Positions 24,478-33,629 of a DNA stretch of 38,423 nt are shown in pieces. Numbering within the stretch: position 1 is the first letter of the stretch; every line of letters begins with the position of its first letter. The position numbers were made by a program, and so were the translations under genes. This stretch comes from CAZSXU01 sp964610505 (GTDB lineage: Bacteria > Arandabacterota > Arandabacteria > JAGLYR01): the NCBI GenBank assembly GCA_964610505.1, contig CAZSXU010000032.1, positions 1 through 38,423 on the forward strand, read 5' to 3'. A model generated the notes under the pieces. That model worked only from the letters and a program-made list of their open reading frames with translations, had not been told where the DNA came from and did no database searches.

Positions 24478-27456
24478 TTGAACCGTATCCTGGTCGCTGG
24501 TCTCGCGATTCTGACCCTGGGGACGTCCTCCGGGGCCTACGGCGATCCACCCATCTACATCGCGCTCCAATGGCACATGCATCAACCCATCTACTGGCCC
24601 TATGAAACGGTCGTCGAGACCGAGAATCGGGCGGCCTACTCTTTCAGCGTGATCGACGTGCACCTGACTCGAAGCGGTCCCTATACCGCGTGGCCGTCCG
24701 ACGCGGTGCAGCTGGGGATCGACGCCGGCCTCGGCCATCTGGGGGCACAGGTCAGCCTGAGCGGGTCACTCATCGAGAATCTCAACGCACTCGAGGCCGG
24801 AGGGTATGGATTCGGGGGATGGAAATCATCCTGGGACGCCATGAGCGCCACGGGCACGTCGCTCGGCAACCCCCGGCTCGATCTGGTCGCTTTCGGGTAT
24901 CACCATCCCTTGATGGCCCTGGTCGATTCGGGAAACCTTTCCCGCCAGATCTCTCTCCATCGCCATTGTCTCGAGCAGAACTTCGGAACCGACGTTCCCT
25001 ATTCCAAGGGGATGTTTCCCCCCGAGTGCGCGTTCCATCCGGCGATGATTCCGGCCCTCGCCTCGGAAGGCATCGAGTGGATCTTCATCGACAACATCCA
25101 TCTCCAGCGGGCCTGTCAGGGATATCCCTGGAACTCCGGCGGGAACCTGGTCGAGCCGAATCCGTCCGACCAGATCAATCCCGATCCCGGAGATTGGACT
25201 GCTCTGACAAACCTGTGGGCGCCCACTCAGGTGTCGGCCGGGTGGAGCTACCGGCCGCATTGGACCGAGTACGTGGATCCATCCAGCGGAGTCTCGTCCA
25301 GGATCGTTGCCGTTCCGGCGGCGCGGTACATGGGCAACGAGGACGGCCGGGGCGGCTTCGGTGCACTCCTCTACGAAGAGGTGATGAGCCAGCTGGAGCC
25401 CTACAACACGGATCCGGACCACCCCCTTCTGGTGGTTCTTCATCACGACGGCGACAACCACGGCGGCGGCTCCGAGGCCTACTACCACGGCAATTTCGAG
25501 AACTTCGTGGACTGGCTTCTGGTCCACCCCGTTCGCTTCGTGTGTACGACGGTTCAGGACTACCTGGATCAGTTTCCTCCCGCCCCGGAAGACGTGATCC
25601 ATCTGGAGTCCGGGTCGTGGAGCGGCGCCGACAACGGGGATCCCGAATTCAAGAAATGGAACGCCGACCCGGACGGTTCCGGCTACAGCCCGGACCGGAA
25701 CAGCTGGTCCGTGATCGTCGCGGCCGAGAACCGGGTCCTGACGGCGGAGTCCATTTCGCCGGCGACGAGCGTGGCCGACATTCAGGCGGGAACGGGGAAC
25801 GCGACCGCCCGGGCCTGGCACTACCTTCTCTGCGGCGAGGCCAGCGACTACTGGTATTGGGACGGCACGGAGATGTGGGATTCTCACGCGACCCGCGCGG
25901 CCAACCTGGCCGTCGCCGAGGCGGACGGGGTCACCGGCGTCGACACGGTCGGGCCCACCGTTCTTCTCCCGCAGCGGGAGCCTTACAACCCCGGCGGGAC
26001 GGAATGGGGCGGCTCCCAGACGAGTGACGTGGAGGTCTGGACGTACGCGTATGACATGAGCGGCCTGCTCTCGATTGATCTGAAGTACCGCGTGGACGCT
26101 GACGGCATGAATCCTCTCGGCGACACGGATAACGAGACGTATGCGGGGGGTCCGGGGGTCGGACCTTGGCAGGCACTCCCCATGTCGGGAGAGTGGATTC
26201 CGGCCCGGACGGACCCCCTTCCCGTTTATCAGGCCGCCCGCTTCCAGGCGACGATCGAAGGATTGACGGACATGCTTGTCGACTACTACGTGGAGGCGGC
26301 GGACAGTCTCGGGAACACCTCGCGCTCGCCGATCCAACATGTGTGGATCGGAACGGAGGGCGGCGGTGGGGACGCCGTCACCTGGAGCCCGGAGAATCCC
26401 ATCGCCGGAGACACCGTATCCATGTACTACGACCTTGTGGCCGGAACGCTTCCCGACGGGACGGACCCCGTCTTCATCCACATCGGTCACAGCGGGTGGC
26501 AGGACGTTTTGTCGCCCGATCCCCAGATGACGTACCGGGGGGACATCGAAACCTGGAAGTACACGTACACCATTCCGGCAACGGCGACGAGCGTCGACTT
26601 CGTCTTCACGGACGGACTCGGGAATTGGGACAACAACGGCGGAGCGGACTGGCACGTTTCCGTCGTCGGGGGATCCTCTCCCTGGTTGATGGACGGCGCG
26701 CTGGACGCCGGAGTCGAGCAGATCGCTCTGGAAGGCGGCGCTGCGCTCTGGGCGGCCTGGGAGAGTCCGTACGTCTATCTGGCGACCCAGGGAGCCGTCC
26801 CGGGAACCGACCGCTTCATCTTCCTGGCGGAGACACCGGGAACGATGTCCGCTGCGCCCTGGGCCAAGGCGGGTCAGGTTGCCGCCTGGGCGGCCCACTT
26901 GGCCAACGAAGGGGACAACGGGTACCACGCGTGGTTCGACGCTTCCGGTTCGCGCGACGCCGCGGCCGGGATCTATCTGGAGGGGTTCATCGACCTGGAG
27001 GAAGAACTCGGGGCGCTGCCGGATGCGATACACATTGCCGTGGGGATCTACCAGACTCCCGACGGCGGCGCCCTTACGGCCCAGGTCCCTTTGGGGGACG
27101 GAAACGGGAACCTCGAAGCGGACGAGTGGGTCGAGGTTTCCCTGACTCTGGCTTCGACCTTCTCGGAGGCCGATCCCGCTCGCGAGTCGGTTCTTCGCTT
27201 GAGTGCTTTCCCGAATCCGACGCGCGAATCGGTCACGTTTGAGATCCACAACTCCGCCGGTGCGGTGGAGCTGTCGATCTTCGATGTTCAGGGCCGCCGG
27301 ATCCGGTCACATTGCGTGCCCGCGTCCACGGATCCGATCCGTTTCTTCTGGGACGGCCGGGACGAGAGCGGTTGTCCCGTGCCCACCGGCGTCTACTGGG
27401 TCCGCGCGGGGAACGCCCCCGACGCCGCGGCGGTGAAGGTGTTGTTGGTAAGGTAG
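24478..27456 (+). CDS. Secreted GH57 glycoside hydrolase with CBM25-like domain and FlgD-like tail
   Basis: 992 residues from TTG 24478 (GGAGGG five nt upstream); ATG 24457 is in frame but has no ribosome-binding site and lies almost on the predicted transcription start. Signal peptide MNRILVAGLAILTLGTSSGAYG. GH57 motifs in order: QWHMHQPIYW (residues ~32-41), FGYHHPLM (~139), GMFPPECAFHP (~179, candidate nucleophile Glu), VLHHDGDNHGGGSE (~320, Asp region). A domain at ~635-731 (WSPENPIAGDTVSMYY ... VFTDGLGNWDNNGGADWHV) resembles CBM25 starch-binding modules. The C-terminus (~910-992, FPNPTRESVTFEI, GRRI, PTGVYWVRA) is a FlgD-like/T9SS-type sorting module. Likely an extracellular alpha-glucan hydrolase; exact specificity unresolved. 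Confidence 0.9.
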   Translation: MNRILVAGLAILTLGTSSGAYGDPPIYIALQWHMHQPIYWPYETVVETENRAAYSFSVIDVHLTRSGPYTAWPSDAVQLGIDAGLGHLGAQVSLSGSLIENLNALEAGGYGFGGWKSSWDAMSATGTSLGNPRLDLVAFGYHHPLMALVDSGNLSRQISLHRHCLEQNFGTDVPYSKGMFPPECAFHPAMIPALASEGIEWIFIDNIHLQRACQGYPWNSGGNLVEPNPSDQINPDPGDWTALTNLWAPTQVSAGWSYRPHWTEYVDPSSGVSSRIVAVPAARYMGNEDGRGGFGALLYEEVMSQLEPYNTDPDHPLLVVLHHDGDNHGGGSEAYYHGNFENFVDWLLVHPVRFVCTTVQDYLDQFPPAPEDVIHLESGSWSGADNGDPEFKKWNADPDGSGYSPDRNSWSVIVAAENRVLTAESISPATSVADIQAGTGNATARAWHYLLCGEASDYWYWDGTEMWDSHATRAANLAVAEADGVTGVDTVGPTVLLPQREPYNPGGTEWGGSQTSDVEVWTYAYDMSGLLSIDLKYRVDADGMNPLGDTDNETYAGGPGVGPWQALPMSGEWIPARTDPLPVYQAARFQATIEGLTDMLVDYYVEAADSLGNTSRSPIQHVWIGTEGGGGDAVTWSPENPIAGDTVSMYYDLVAGTLPDGTDPVFIHIGHSGWQDVLSPDPQMTYRGDIETWKYTYTIPATATSVDFVFTDGLGNWDNNGGADWHVSVVGGSSPWLMDGALDAGVEQIALEGGAALWAAWESPYVYLATQGAVPGTDRFIFLAETPGTMSAAPWAKAGQVAAWAAHLANEGDNGYHAWFDASGSRDAAAGIYLEGFIDLEEELGALPDAIHIAVGIYQTPDGGALTAQVPLGDGNGNLEADEWVEVSLTLASTFSEADPARESVLRLSAFPNPTRESVTFEIHNSAGAVELSIFDVQGRRIRSHCVPASTDPIRFFWDGRDESGCPVPTGVYWVRAGNAPDAAAVKVLLVR

Positions 27457-27483
27457 GAACCTCGAGCGAAGATCCAACCCCCA

Positions 27484-27560
27484 GCCACAGATTGCACAGA
27501 TTCTGAAGAGAGGAACAAGATCAAAAGCCAGCCACAGATTACACAGATTTACACAGATTC
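27484..27560 (+). repeat. CACAGATTN repeat cluster (forward arm)
   Basis: CACAGATT-G-CACAGATT starting near 27485 and a trimer CACAGATT-A-CACAGATT-TA-CACAGATT ending near 27560. Same family as the clusters at 20229, 35690 and 38121. Confidence 0.85.
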
Positions 27561-27752
27561 AAAACACGGGAAGAGCCATTGGAGGTCCGGATTCATCATC
27601 CGAACCTCCAACCATGCGGGGTAACCACAAAGGCAAGGCTCTCGCATGGGGTCGCTGCAACACACACAGAACTCCAAGGGACACAGGAGACACGCTATTG
27701 GGGTTTCCGGGGGGCACGAAGTCGCGTGTCCCCTGGATGCCTTCCCGCTTCT

Positions 27753-27778
27753 AATCCGTGCAATCTGTGAAATCTGTG
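27753..27778 (-). repeat. AATCYGYGN repeat trimer (reverse arm)
   Basis: AATCCGTG-C-AATCTGTG-A-AATCTGTG, three units at exact 9-nt spacing, ending 4 nt before the stop codon of the large minus-strand gene. Confidence 0.85.
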
Positions 27779-27782
27779 GCTG

Positions 27783-30700
27783 TCACTTTATCAATACGAG
27801 TTTCGCCGTTTCGCTCTTCCCCCCCGCGTCCAGGCGGCAGAAGTACACGCCGGCGGACACCGGGTAGCCGGCCGCGTTCATTCCGTCCCAGCGCGCCGTA
27901 TGAACGCCTGCGCCGAGGAGCCCATCCACGAGCGTCGTCACCCGGCGTCCCTGGAGATCGTAAATGGAGAGACTCGCGCGCATGGGGCCCGGCAGAGAGA
28001 ACTCGATGGACGTCGCCGGATTGAACGGATTCGGGTACGTTTTTCGCAGTTTCAGGGCGGGCGCCCGCTCCGCCGCCGCCTCCTCCACCGCCGTCATCCC
28101 CTGGAGCACGGTCGAGAGCGAATCCAGAATCGCCTCGGTCCCCGGGCCCGCGTAGACGAAGAAGTGATCGTACGAACTCAGCTTGTACTCATCCGACCAG
28201 CAGATGGTTTCCGTGCCGTCCCAACTGTGTACGAGACCCCCGCCTGCGGGCCCTCCGAGAATGACGGCTCCGACCGTTCCCGTGGCCGTATTGATGCTTC
28301 CCGCCCAGTTGGGATTCGGGTACGTCCCCGAGTAGAGTCGATCCAGGTGACCGCGCCCGTACTTGACGAGATCGAGCACGTTGGGACTGAACCCGCAGAG
28401 CATGTAATTGTCGGAGGTGTCCGGCATCGCTCCATACCGGACGTCGAGATACCGATCGCCGAAGGTGAGCGACACCGTCTTGGTGACCGTCCCGTCGTCG
28501 AGCGTGATCTGGGCCTTGGTTCCCGAACCGAGGTCAATCGTGATGCCGTATTCGCGTTTCTCCCGATCCGCGCCGGCGATGTAGTTGTCCGTCAACACGG
28601 CCGTTTGGTTGCCGCTCGAGAACGCGTCGTGGCCGTCGCTGAAATCTCCCGCGTCGTCGTGCCAGAACCCGCTCCCCGCCGGATGCTCGAGGGAAGCGTT
28701 GTTCCAGTACGCCATGTCGTTCCCCTGAACCACCTGTCCGTGGGAATCGAAAATCCAGCGCGCGCACCCGCCGATGCGGTCGAACACCGCCATCAGCTTG
28801 TCGTTTCGAATCACGGCCTCCGTGTACCCGTCGTCGTCAACGTCGGCCAGATAGGCTTGTGCCTCGGCCGGCGGAGAGACGATCCAGTCGGCCCCGGCCG
28901 CGAACACGTTTCCGTTCTTCACGTGCGACGAGTGCTTGTGCTCCCAGCCGGAGATGTAGACGCCGTCGTGCCAGCCGGTTTCATAGAGCATGGACATCAC
29001 CGTGTAGCGGCCGGCCTCAACCAGGCTGTCCGCCTCCGGCGAGCTTCCTCCCGTGTGGGACGTGCCCAGGTTCGTCCAGGCGTCCATCCACAGCGTCTCA
29101 TAGTTCTTGAGGTTCCCCGTTCCTCCGTAGGCGTAGGCCGGAGCCCCCGCGCCCCCGTTGGCCCAAGGCACGTAGCCTTCCCAATCGCAGTACCACGAGT
29201 TGTTGCTCCCGCCGTATCCGCCCGTTCCCCCGAGGAGCCCGTAGGTTCCCTCGACCACCGAGAAATTGCCGATGGACCAGCCCCAGAAGAGCGCGTCCGA
29301 CAGCTTCACCGACTGGATCCACGGATGTCCCCCGATGTACTCCATCGCCTGCCGGTATTTCTCCACGGCGTTGGGGAACATGTCGCCGAACCCGCCCTCC
29401 TCCGCCGCCACTTCCCAGTCGTCCGCGTACGTGATGAGCTGTTCCTGATCCCCCGCGTTGGCGAAGTCCACGAAATACGGGACCACGTCGTCGTGGATAT
29501 CGTTCTCGTTGTGCATCCAGGATGTAAACTGACCGTCCCGCAGGAACACCTTCGGAGCGCCCGTTCCGTTCATCTGCCAGATCTTGTGCCGCTGCGTTCC
29601 GGCGGGGATGTTGTCCCCGTGGGGCGAATCGTCCAGGATCACCGCCCAGACGCCCTGCTCGTTGAAGTCGGACGTGATGTCGTCATTGGTACAGTTGCCG
29701 ATGCCGCTCGGCGTCACCCATACACGCTCCGGCACCCAGCCGATCGTGGGCACGTAGTTGTAGAAGTGGTTGATGAGCTCGTTCTCGGTGGCGATGGCCC
29801 AGTCGTTCATCGCATCCCACACGAACGGCATGATGTGCTGGGCGTAGGCGGAGGTGAGAATGTCGTACCGGCCGGAATTCCCCCCGTCGTAGAGCCAATC
29901 GTTGAAATCGGGATCGAACCACTCGGCCACGGTCTGGAGCGTGCCGGAGAGATGGAAGTTCCCCTTCACGCCGTAATCGTCGTGCGCGTAGAGAATCTCA
30001 TCGAATCCCGAGTTGGGCCCGTCCCAACCGCGAAGCACCGAGGTTCCCGTCATGGACTGGTTGCCGTGGTGCATGTAGGCCACCTTGGCCGTCCCCGCGA
30101 ACTGATCGGTGTCGGTGACGATGGAGTCGTTGATGTTCGTATTTCCGTCCTGGACGGTGAAGATGAAGAATCGAATCGGGTAGCTCAACGTGCCCAGATA
30201 GCTCTTCCAGATGGAACCCTCCAGCATGTCGTGGGCCCCGCTGAAGCTCACGGCTTTGATCTCTTCCTGGGCCGCAGTCGTCGACGGATCGAGGAAGAGC
30301 CGGGCGTCGGCCACGTCGCCCGTGTCGATCACCAGACATCGGTCCCACTCGTAGGGAGACGTACCGACGATCCCGTTGGGAAGCCCGGTGGAACCTCCCG
30401 AGGTGAAGTCCATGCAGACGTAGACGTCGAGCCACCCTTCATCCCCGCCGGCGTCGTTGAGGGTGAGAAGGTCGGCCCGGACGACCAGCCGGTCGGAAAT
30501 CTCGGCGAAGTAGAAGGCGATGAGATCGCGGGTTCCATAGGCCGGGTCGCCGTCGTCACCGCGCGGATCCACCGCCTTGACGTTGCCGTACTCCCACTCG
30601 AAGGGGTTTCCGTTGGCGTCGATGCCCGGGACGCCCGACGTCTCGTCGTCTGGAATGCCGTCGGAATCCCCATCGACGACCACGAGCACGGACTGATCGA

Positions 30701-31412
30701 GATCCGTGATCTGATCGTAGGGGATGTCCGGATCGGACTCGTCGGGGGTTCCATCGGTGTCCGCATCCCGGGTGCTGTTCGGGCACGCGTCGTACGCGCC
30801 GCAGATGTCGCAGGAACCCGGGTTGGCCGCCAGAATGCGGATTTCCGCGCCGGCGGGAAATCCGCCCGGATACACCTGGGTCCAGGGGATACCGACCTCG
30901 TGCTTTCCGCCCGAATACGCCACCGAGCAGAGGGCCGTGATGTTCGTATCCGTCCCGCCGTCCTTCCGGTGGACCTCTCGGCCCGAATGGTCTCCGTATT
31001 CACCGAAGTAGAGATCGACGCCGATCCCCGAGAAGGTAATGTGGCGCAGCCAGGTGGGAAGGGTCGTGAAGTCGGTCCACCCGGTCGTCGAGTCGTGGTC
31101 GACGTCGACGAAGATCATCGCGCTGTTGGACCCGGCCGCATCATCCGTGAAAGCGAGGTAGAGCGTCGTGGAGTCCCACGTGCAGTAGAGATCGTCCGAA
31201 TCGTCGTTGCCCGCCCATCGAACGTCTCCCACCGGATCGTCCCACCGCCTTTCATCGAACTGCCAGTCCGTGATGGACCCGTCCACCGAAATCGTATTCC
31301 AGGGTGTCGCCAGGACGGGACCCGCCGTCATTCCTGCCAGGATAAGAACCATCAAAGACGCGGCTGCGGCGTGCCTCGCCGTCCGGCGCCCGGCATCACG
31401 TGGGCAACCCAT
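27783..31412 (-). CDS. Very large secreted GH57-like protein with N-terminal CBM9/DOMON-like domain and FlgD-like tail
   Basis: 1209 residues from ATG 31412 (GGGGAGG seven nt upstream). Signal peptide with h-region AAAASLMVLILAGMTAG. Residues ~40-200 (ISVDGSITDWQFDERRWDDP, LYLAFTDD, IFVDVDHDSTTG) resemble CBM9/DOMON-like carbohydrate-binding domains; Asp-rich segments DADTDGTPDESDPD and DGDSDGIPDDE look like thrombospondin-3-type calcium repeats. Residues ~445-670 carry GH57-like elements: YMHHGNQSM, GNFHLSGTLQ, YAQHIMPF, WVPERVWV (candidate Glu) and TYADDWE. The C-terminus (YPNPFNPATSIEFSL ... PVSAGVYFCRL) is a classic FlgD-like/T9SS-type module. The GH57 fold assignment is by motif order only; it might be another GH57/GH38-clan branch. 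Convergent with the GH57-CBM25 gene; both likely degrade alpha-glucans outside the cell. Confidence 0.78.
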   Translation of the reverse strand: MGCPRDAGRRTARHAAAASLMVLILAGMTAGPVLATPWNTISVDGSITDWQFDERRWDDPVGDVRWAGNDDSDDLYCTWDSTTLYLAFTDDAAGSNSAMIFVDVDHDSTTGWTDFTTLPTWLRHITFSGIGVDLYFGEYGDHSGREVHRKDGGTDTNITALCSVAYSGGKHEVGIPWTQVYPGGFPAGAEIRILAANPGSCDICGAYDACPNSTRDADTDGTPDESDPDIPYDQITDLDQSVLVVVDGDSDGIPDDETSGVPGIDANGNPFEWEYGNVKAVDPRGDDGDPAYGTRDLIAFYFAEISDRLVVRADLLTLNDAGGDEGWLDVYVCMDFTSGGSTGLPNGIVGTSPYEWDRCLVIDTGDVADARLFLDPSTTAAQEEIKAVSFSGAHDMLEGSIWKSYLGTLSYPIRFFIFTVQDGNTNINDSIVTDTDQFAGTAKVAYMHHGNQSMTGTSVLRGWDGPNSGFDEILYAHDDYGVKGNFHLSGTLQTVAEWFDPDFNDWLYDGGNSGRYDILTSAYAQHIMPFVWDAMNDWAIATENELINHFYNYVPTIGWVPERVWVTPSGIGNCTNDDITSDFNEQGVWAVILDDSPHGDNIPAGTQRHKIWQMNGTGAPKVFLRDGQFTSWMHNENDIHDDVVPYFVDFANAGDQEQLITYADDWEVAAEEGGFGDMFPNAVEKYRQAMEYIGGHPWIQSVKLSDALFWGWSIGNFSVVEGTYGLLGGTGGYGGSNNSWYCDWEGYVPWANGGAGAPAYAYGGTGNLKNYETLWMDAWTNLGTSHTGGSSPEADSLVEAGRYTVMSMLYETGWHDGVYISGWEHKHSSHVKNGNVFAAGADWIVSPPAEAQAYLADVDDDGYTEAVIRNDKLMAVFDRIGGCARWIFDSHGQVVQGNDMAYWNNASLEHPAGSGFWHDDAGDFSDGHDAFSSGNQTAVLTDNYIAGADREKREYGITIDLGSGTKAQITLDDGTVTKTVSLTFGDRYLDVRYGAMPDTSDNYMLCGFSPNVLDLVKYGRGHLDRLYSGTYPNPNWAGSINTATGTVGAVILGGPAGGGLVHSWDGTETICWSDEYKLSSYDHFFVYAGPGTEAILDSLSTVLQGMTAVEEAAAERAPALKLRKTYPNPFNPATSIEFSLPGPMRASLSIYDLQGRRVTTLVDGLLGAGVHTARWDGMNAAGYPVSAGVYFCRLDAGGKSETAKLVLIK

Positions 31413-31492
31413 GTCGTTTCCTCCCCATTTGGCTTGTAAAGGAACAGCGCCCGCGGACCGGTCCGGAGGCGCCTCACATCCCGTCACCGTAT

Positions 31493-31521
31493 ATTTTACC
31501 AATTTTGAGACCCTTTTTCAA
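31493..31521 (-). promoter_or_regulatory. Promoter of the large GH57-like gene
   Basis: Minus strand: TTGAAA (31516-31521), 17 nt, TAAAAT (31493-31498). The predicted start near 31486 gives a ~74-nt leader to ATG 31412. Confidence 0.7.
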
Positions 31522-31586
31522 GCTGGACCGGATCGCTCTCCTTGCTCACGCACGCCACATCACACAACCCGGATCGCCTTCCGTGC

Positions 31587-31614
31587 TTGACTCTCGCATG
31601 AAATATGGTAGGCT
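31587..31614 (+). promoter_or_regulatory. Possible promoter of the subtilisin gene
   Basis: TTGACT (31587-31592), 16 nt, TAGGCT (31609-31614). Good -35, poor -10; divergent to the promoter at 31493. Confidence 0.4.
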
Positions 31615-31672
31615 TGTGGTAGACGACTACGTAAGTTCTCGCCGAAATCCGATTCCGTCGCCGGAGGATGAC

Positions 31673-33421
31673 ATGTCCCGTCGTTCCATTCCCGGACCGG
31701 TTCCCTCCGTTCTTGCTCTTCTGGCTCTGGGATTCCTGATCTTCGTTCCCACCTCGGCCGAGGGGCGGATCGACGGCCGCGGTGTCGAATCGCAGTGCAC
31801 CACGCCCGTCTGGGTGTTCTTCACCGACAAAGGACTCCCGAACGAAAGCGCCGAGAGATCTGCTATCGATCAGGCTCGCTCGCGTCTGACCGAGCGCGCC
31901 CTCCGACGACGCGCGAAGGTGCGGGGGGACGATGTCGTTGACCTGCGGGACGTCCCCGTCTCCTCTCGCTATCTTCACGCGGTTCTCGAGACGGGTGCCT
32001 CATTTCGTGTCGCCAGCCGGTGGTTGAATGCCGTGAGCGTGGAGGCCACCCACGCGCAAATGACGGAGATCCGATCGCTTTCCTGTGTGCGAATGGTCCG
32101 GCCCGTGGCCGGGGGCCGCGTGGAGCCGTCTGTGGATCGGCCGGCCGAGCTCGGGTCCGCCCGCCCATCGCGCTATCTGCTCGACTACGGGGAGAGCCTG
32201 TGTCAGGTCGGGCCGATGCAGGTCCCCGAGCTGCACGATCAGGGGCTCTCGGGGGCGGGTGTCCTGGTCTGCATTTTCGACACCGGGTTCCGGACAACCC
32301 ACAACGCGCTGGTCGGCGTCGACGTCGTGGCCCAGTGGGACTTCATTCAGGGCGACTCGGTCGTCGACAACCAGCCCGGTGACGACAGCTCCCAGATCCG
32401 GCACGGAACCGAGATGCTCTCACTCATCGGCGGCTATGAGCCCGGGCACCTGATCGGCCCGGCGTTCGGCGCTTCCTACGCGCTCGCCAAAACGGAGAAG
32501 ACGTACGAGGAAACCCGGGAGGACGAAGATCGCTGGGTGGCCGCCATCGAGTGGGCCGACAGCCTCGGCGTGGACATCGTTACGTCTTCCCTCTGTTATT
32601 GGGAGTGGTACACGTACGAGGATATGGACGGCAATACGGCCGTGACCACCATCGCCGGGGATCTGGCCGTCGCCAACGGCATCCTGGTTCTCAACGCAGC
32701 CGGCAACGCGGGGGCCTCGGCCTGGCACTACATCATGCCGGCGTCCGACGGGGACAGTGTTCTGTGCATCGGTGCCGTCGACACGTTCGGGGTGGTCACG
32801 GATTTCAGCTCTCGCGGGCCATCGTATGACGGCCGGGTCAAGCCCGACCTGGTCGCCGTCGGTGACGGCAACTTCGTCGTCGACATCTGGACGACGGACG
32901 ACTACCGCCGGGAAAACGGAACGTCTTGCTCGTGCCCGCTGGTCGCAGGGGTGTGCGCCCTGCTCCTCGAGGCTCACCCCGACTGGACGCCCATGGACAT
33001 CGCCGAGGCGCTCAAGATGACGGCTTCGAACGCGGCAAGCCCGGACTCGCTGTACGGCTGGGGAATCCCGCAGGCGGTGGCGGCCAACGAATACCAGCCG
33101 ACGCACGTGGCGGAGCCGCCCGGACCGCGCGCGCAGCCGGCCGCTGCGATTCTCCTCTGCCGTCCCAATCCCTCGTCGGAGACCATGGTGCTGTCTCTCC
33201 TCTGCCCTTCTCTCGACGCCCCTCCAGCGGCGCTCGAAATCTTTGATGTGCGCGGCCGTCGCGTGATCCGGGTACATCCGTTCGACTCGTCCGTGGATTC
33301 CTTCCTCTACCGCTGGGACGGTGTCGACCATCTGGGGCGTTCCGTCCCCACCGGCGTGTACTTCGCCCGAGTCGAGATCGAAGGTCGGAGCATCACGCGG
33401 ACTCTCATTCGTCTTCCCTAG
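31673..33421 (+). CDS. Secreted subtilisin-like serine protease (S8) with FlgD-like tail
   Basis: 582 residues from ATG 31673 (GGAGG five nt upstream). Signal peptide MSRRSIPGPVPSVLALLALGFLIF. The prodomain-like region to ~170 (VWVFFTDKG, ARSRLTERALRRRAKV, a pattern common in FCB subtilisins) is followed by the catalytic triad: Asp in CIFDTGFRTTHN (~202), His in QIRHGTEMLSLIGG (~243) and Ser in GTSCSCPLVAGVCALL (~418), with the oxyanion Asn in NAAGNAGASAW (~345). The extra cysteines flanking the Ser (S-C-S-C) are unusual. The C-terminal ~85 residues (CRPNPSSETMVLSL, IFDVRGRRVIRV, RSVPTGVYFARVEI) form a FlgD-like/T9SS-type module. An exported protease likely anchored or released through that module. 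Confidence 0.92.
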   Translation: MSRRSIPGPVPSVLALLALGFLIFVPTSAEGRIDGRGVESQCTTPVWVFFTDKGLPNESAERSAIDQARSRLTERALRRRAKVRGDDVVDLRDVPVSSRYLHAVLETGASFRVASRWLNAVSVEATHAQMTEIRSLSCVRMVRPVAGGRVEPSVDRPAELGSARPSRYLLDYGESLCQVGPMQVPELHDQGLSGAGVLVCIFDTGFRTTHNALVGVDVVAQWDFIQGDSVVDNQPGDDSSQIRHGTEMLSLIGGYEPGHLIGPAFGASYALAKTEKTYEETREDEDRWVAAIEWADSLGVDIVTSSLCYWEWYTYEDMDGNTAVTTIAGDLAVANGILVLNAAGNAGASAWHYIMPASDGDSVLCIGAVDTFGVVTDFSSRGPSYDGRVKPDLVAVGDGNFVVDIWTTDDYRRENGTSCSCPLVAGVCALLLEAHPDWTPMDIAEALKMTASNAASPDSLYGWGIPQAVAANEYQPTHVAEPPGPRAQPAAAILLCRPNPSSETMVLSLLCPSLDAPPAALEIFDVRGRRVIRVHPFDSSVDSFLYRWDGVDHLGRSVPTGVYFARVEIEGRSITRTLIRLP

Positions 33422-33539
33422 AATCCGCTCCCTCGCCGGCTCGCCGAAAACGGCGCAGTGTATCCAGGACTCCATAGACGCGGATTCGACGGTTCAGAGC
33501 CCGGGCCCCTCCGCGAGCGCCGGGGGATCCAGCGTGCTC

Positions 33540-33568
33540 TTGACCCACCGCCGGTCGTTGAGTAGGAT
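33540..33568 (+). promoter_or_regulatory. Promoter of the GT-C/TPR gene
   Basis: TTGACC (33540-33545), 17 nt, TAGGAT (33563-33568), the same -35 as the promoters at 7122 and 8571. The predicted start near 33575 places the true gene start downstream, at 33630 or 33654. Confidence 0.6.
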
Positions 33569-33629
33569 TCGGGGGAACCCTCGGCTCCACCGGCAATCAC
33601 CACTCAGGACCACGGGCGGGACAACGATC

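Larger units (their letters stand above)
27457..27782. other. Intergenic region between convergent GH57 genes
   Basis: 326 nt with no gene. It is bounded by clusters of 9-nt-period repeats in opposite orientation (27484-27560 and 27753-27778). The middle is unremarkable text with ACCACAAAGGC-like and ACACAGAA-like segments. No intrinsic terminator was recognised. Confidence 0.7.

Noticed and set aside
24826..27249. Minus-strand 807-codon frame opposite the GH57 gene
   Set aside because: Antisense shadow; GH57 motifs and CBM25-like domain are on the plus strand.
27484..27778. CACAGATT repeats as a CRISPR array
   Set aside because: Period of 9 nt, degenerate, no spacers of constant length and no cas genes.
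27900..31439. Plus-strand open frame of 1179 codons opposite the large GH57-like gene
   Set aside because: Composition is Val/Arg/His-rich typical of antisense GC-rich DNA; the minus strand encodes an FlgD-like tail, signal peptide and promoter.
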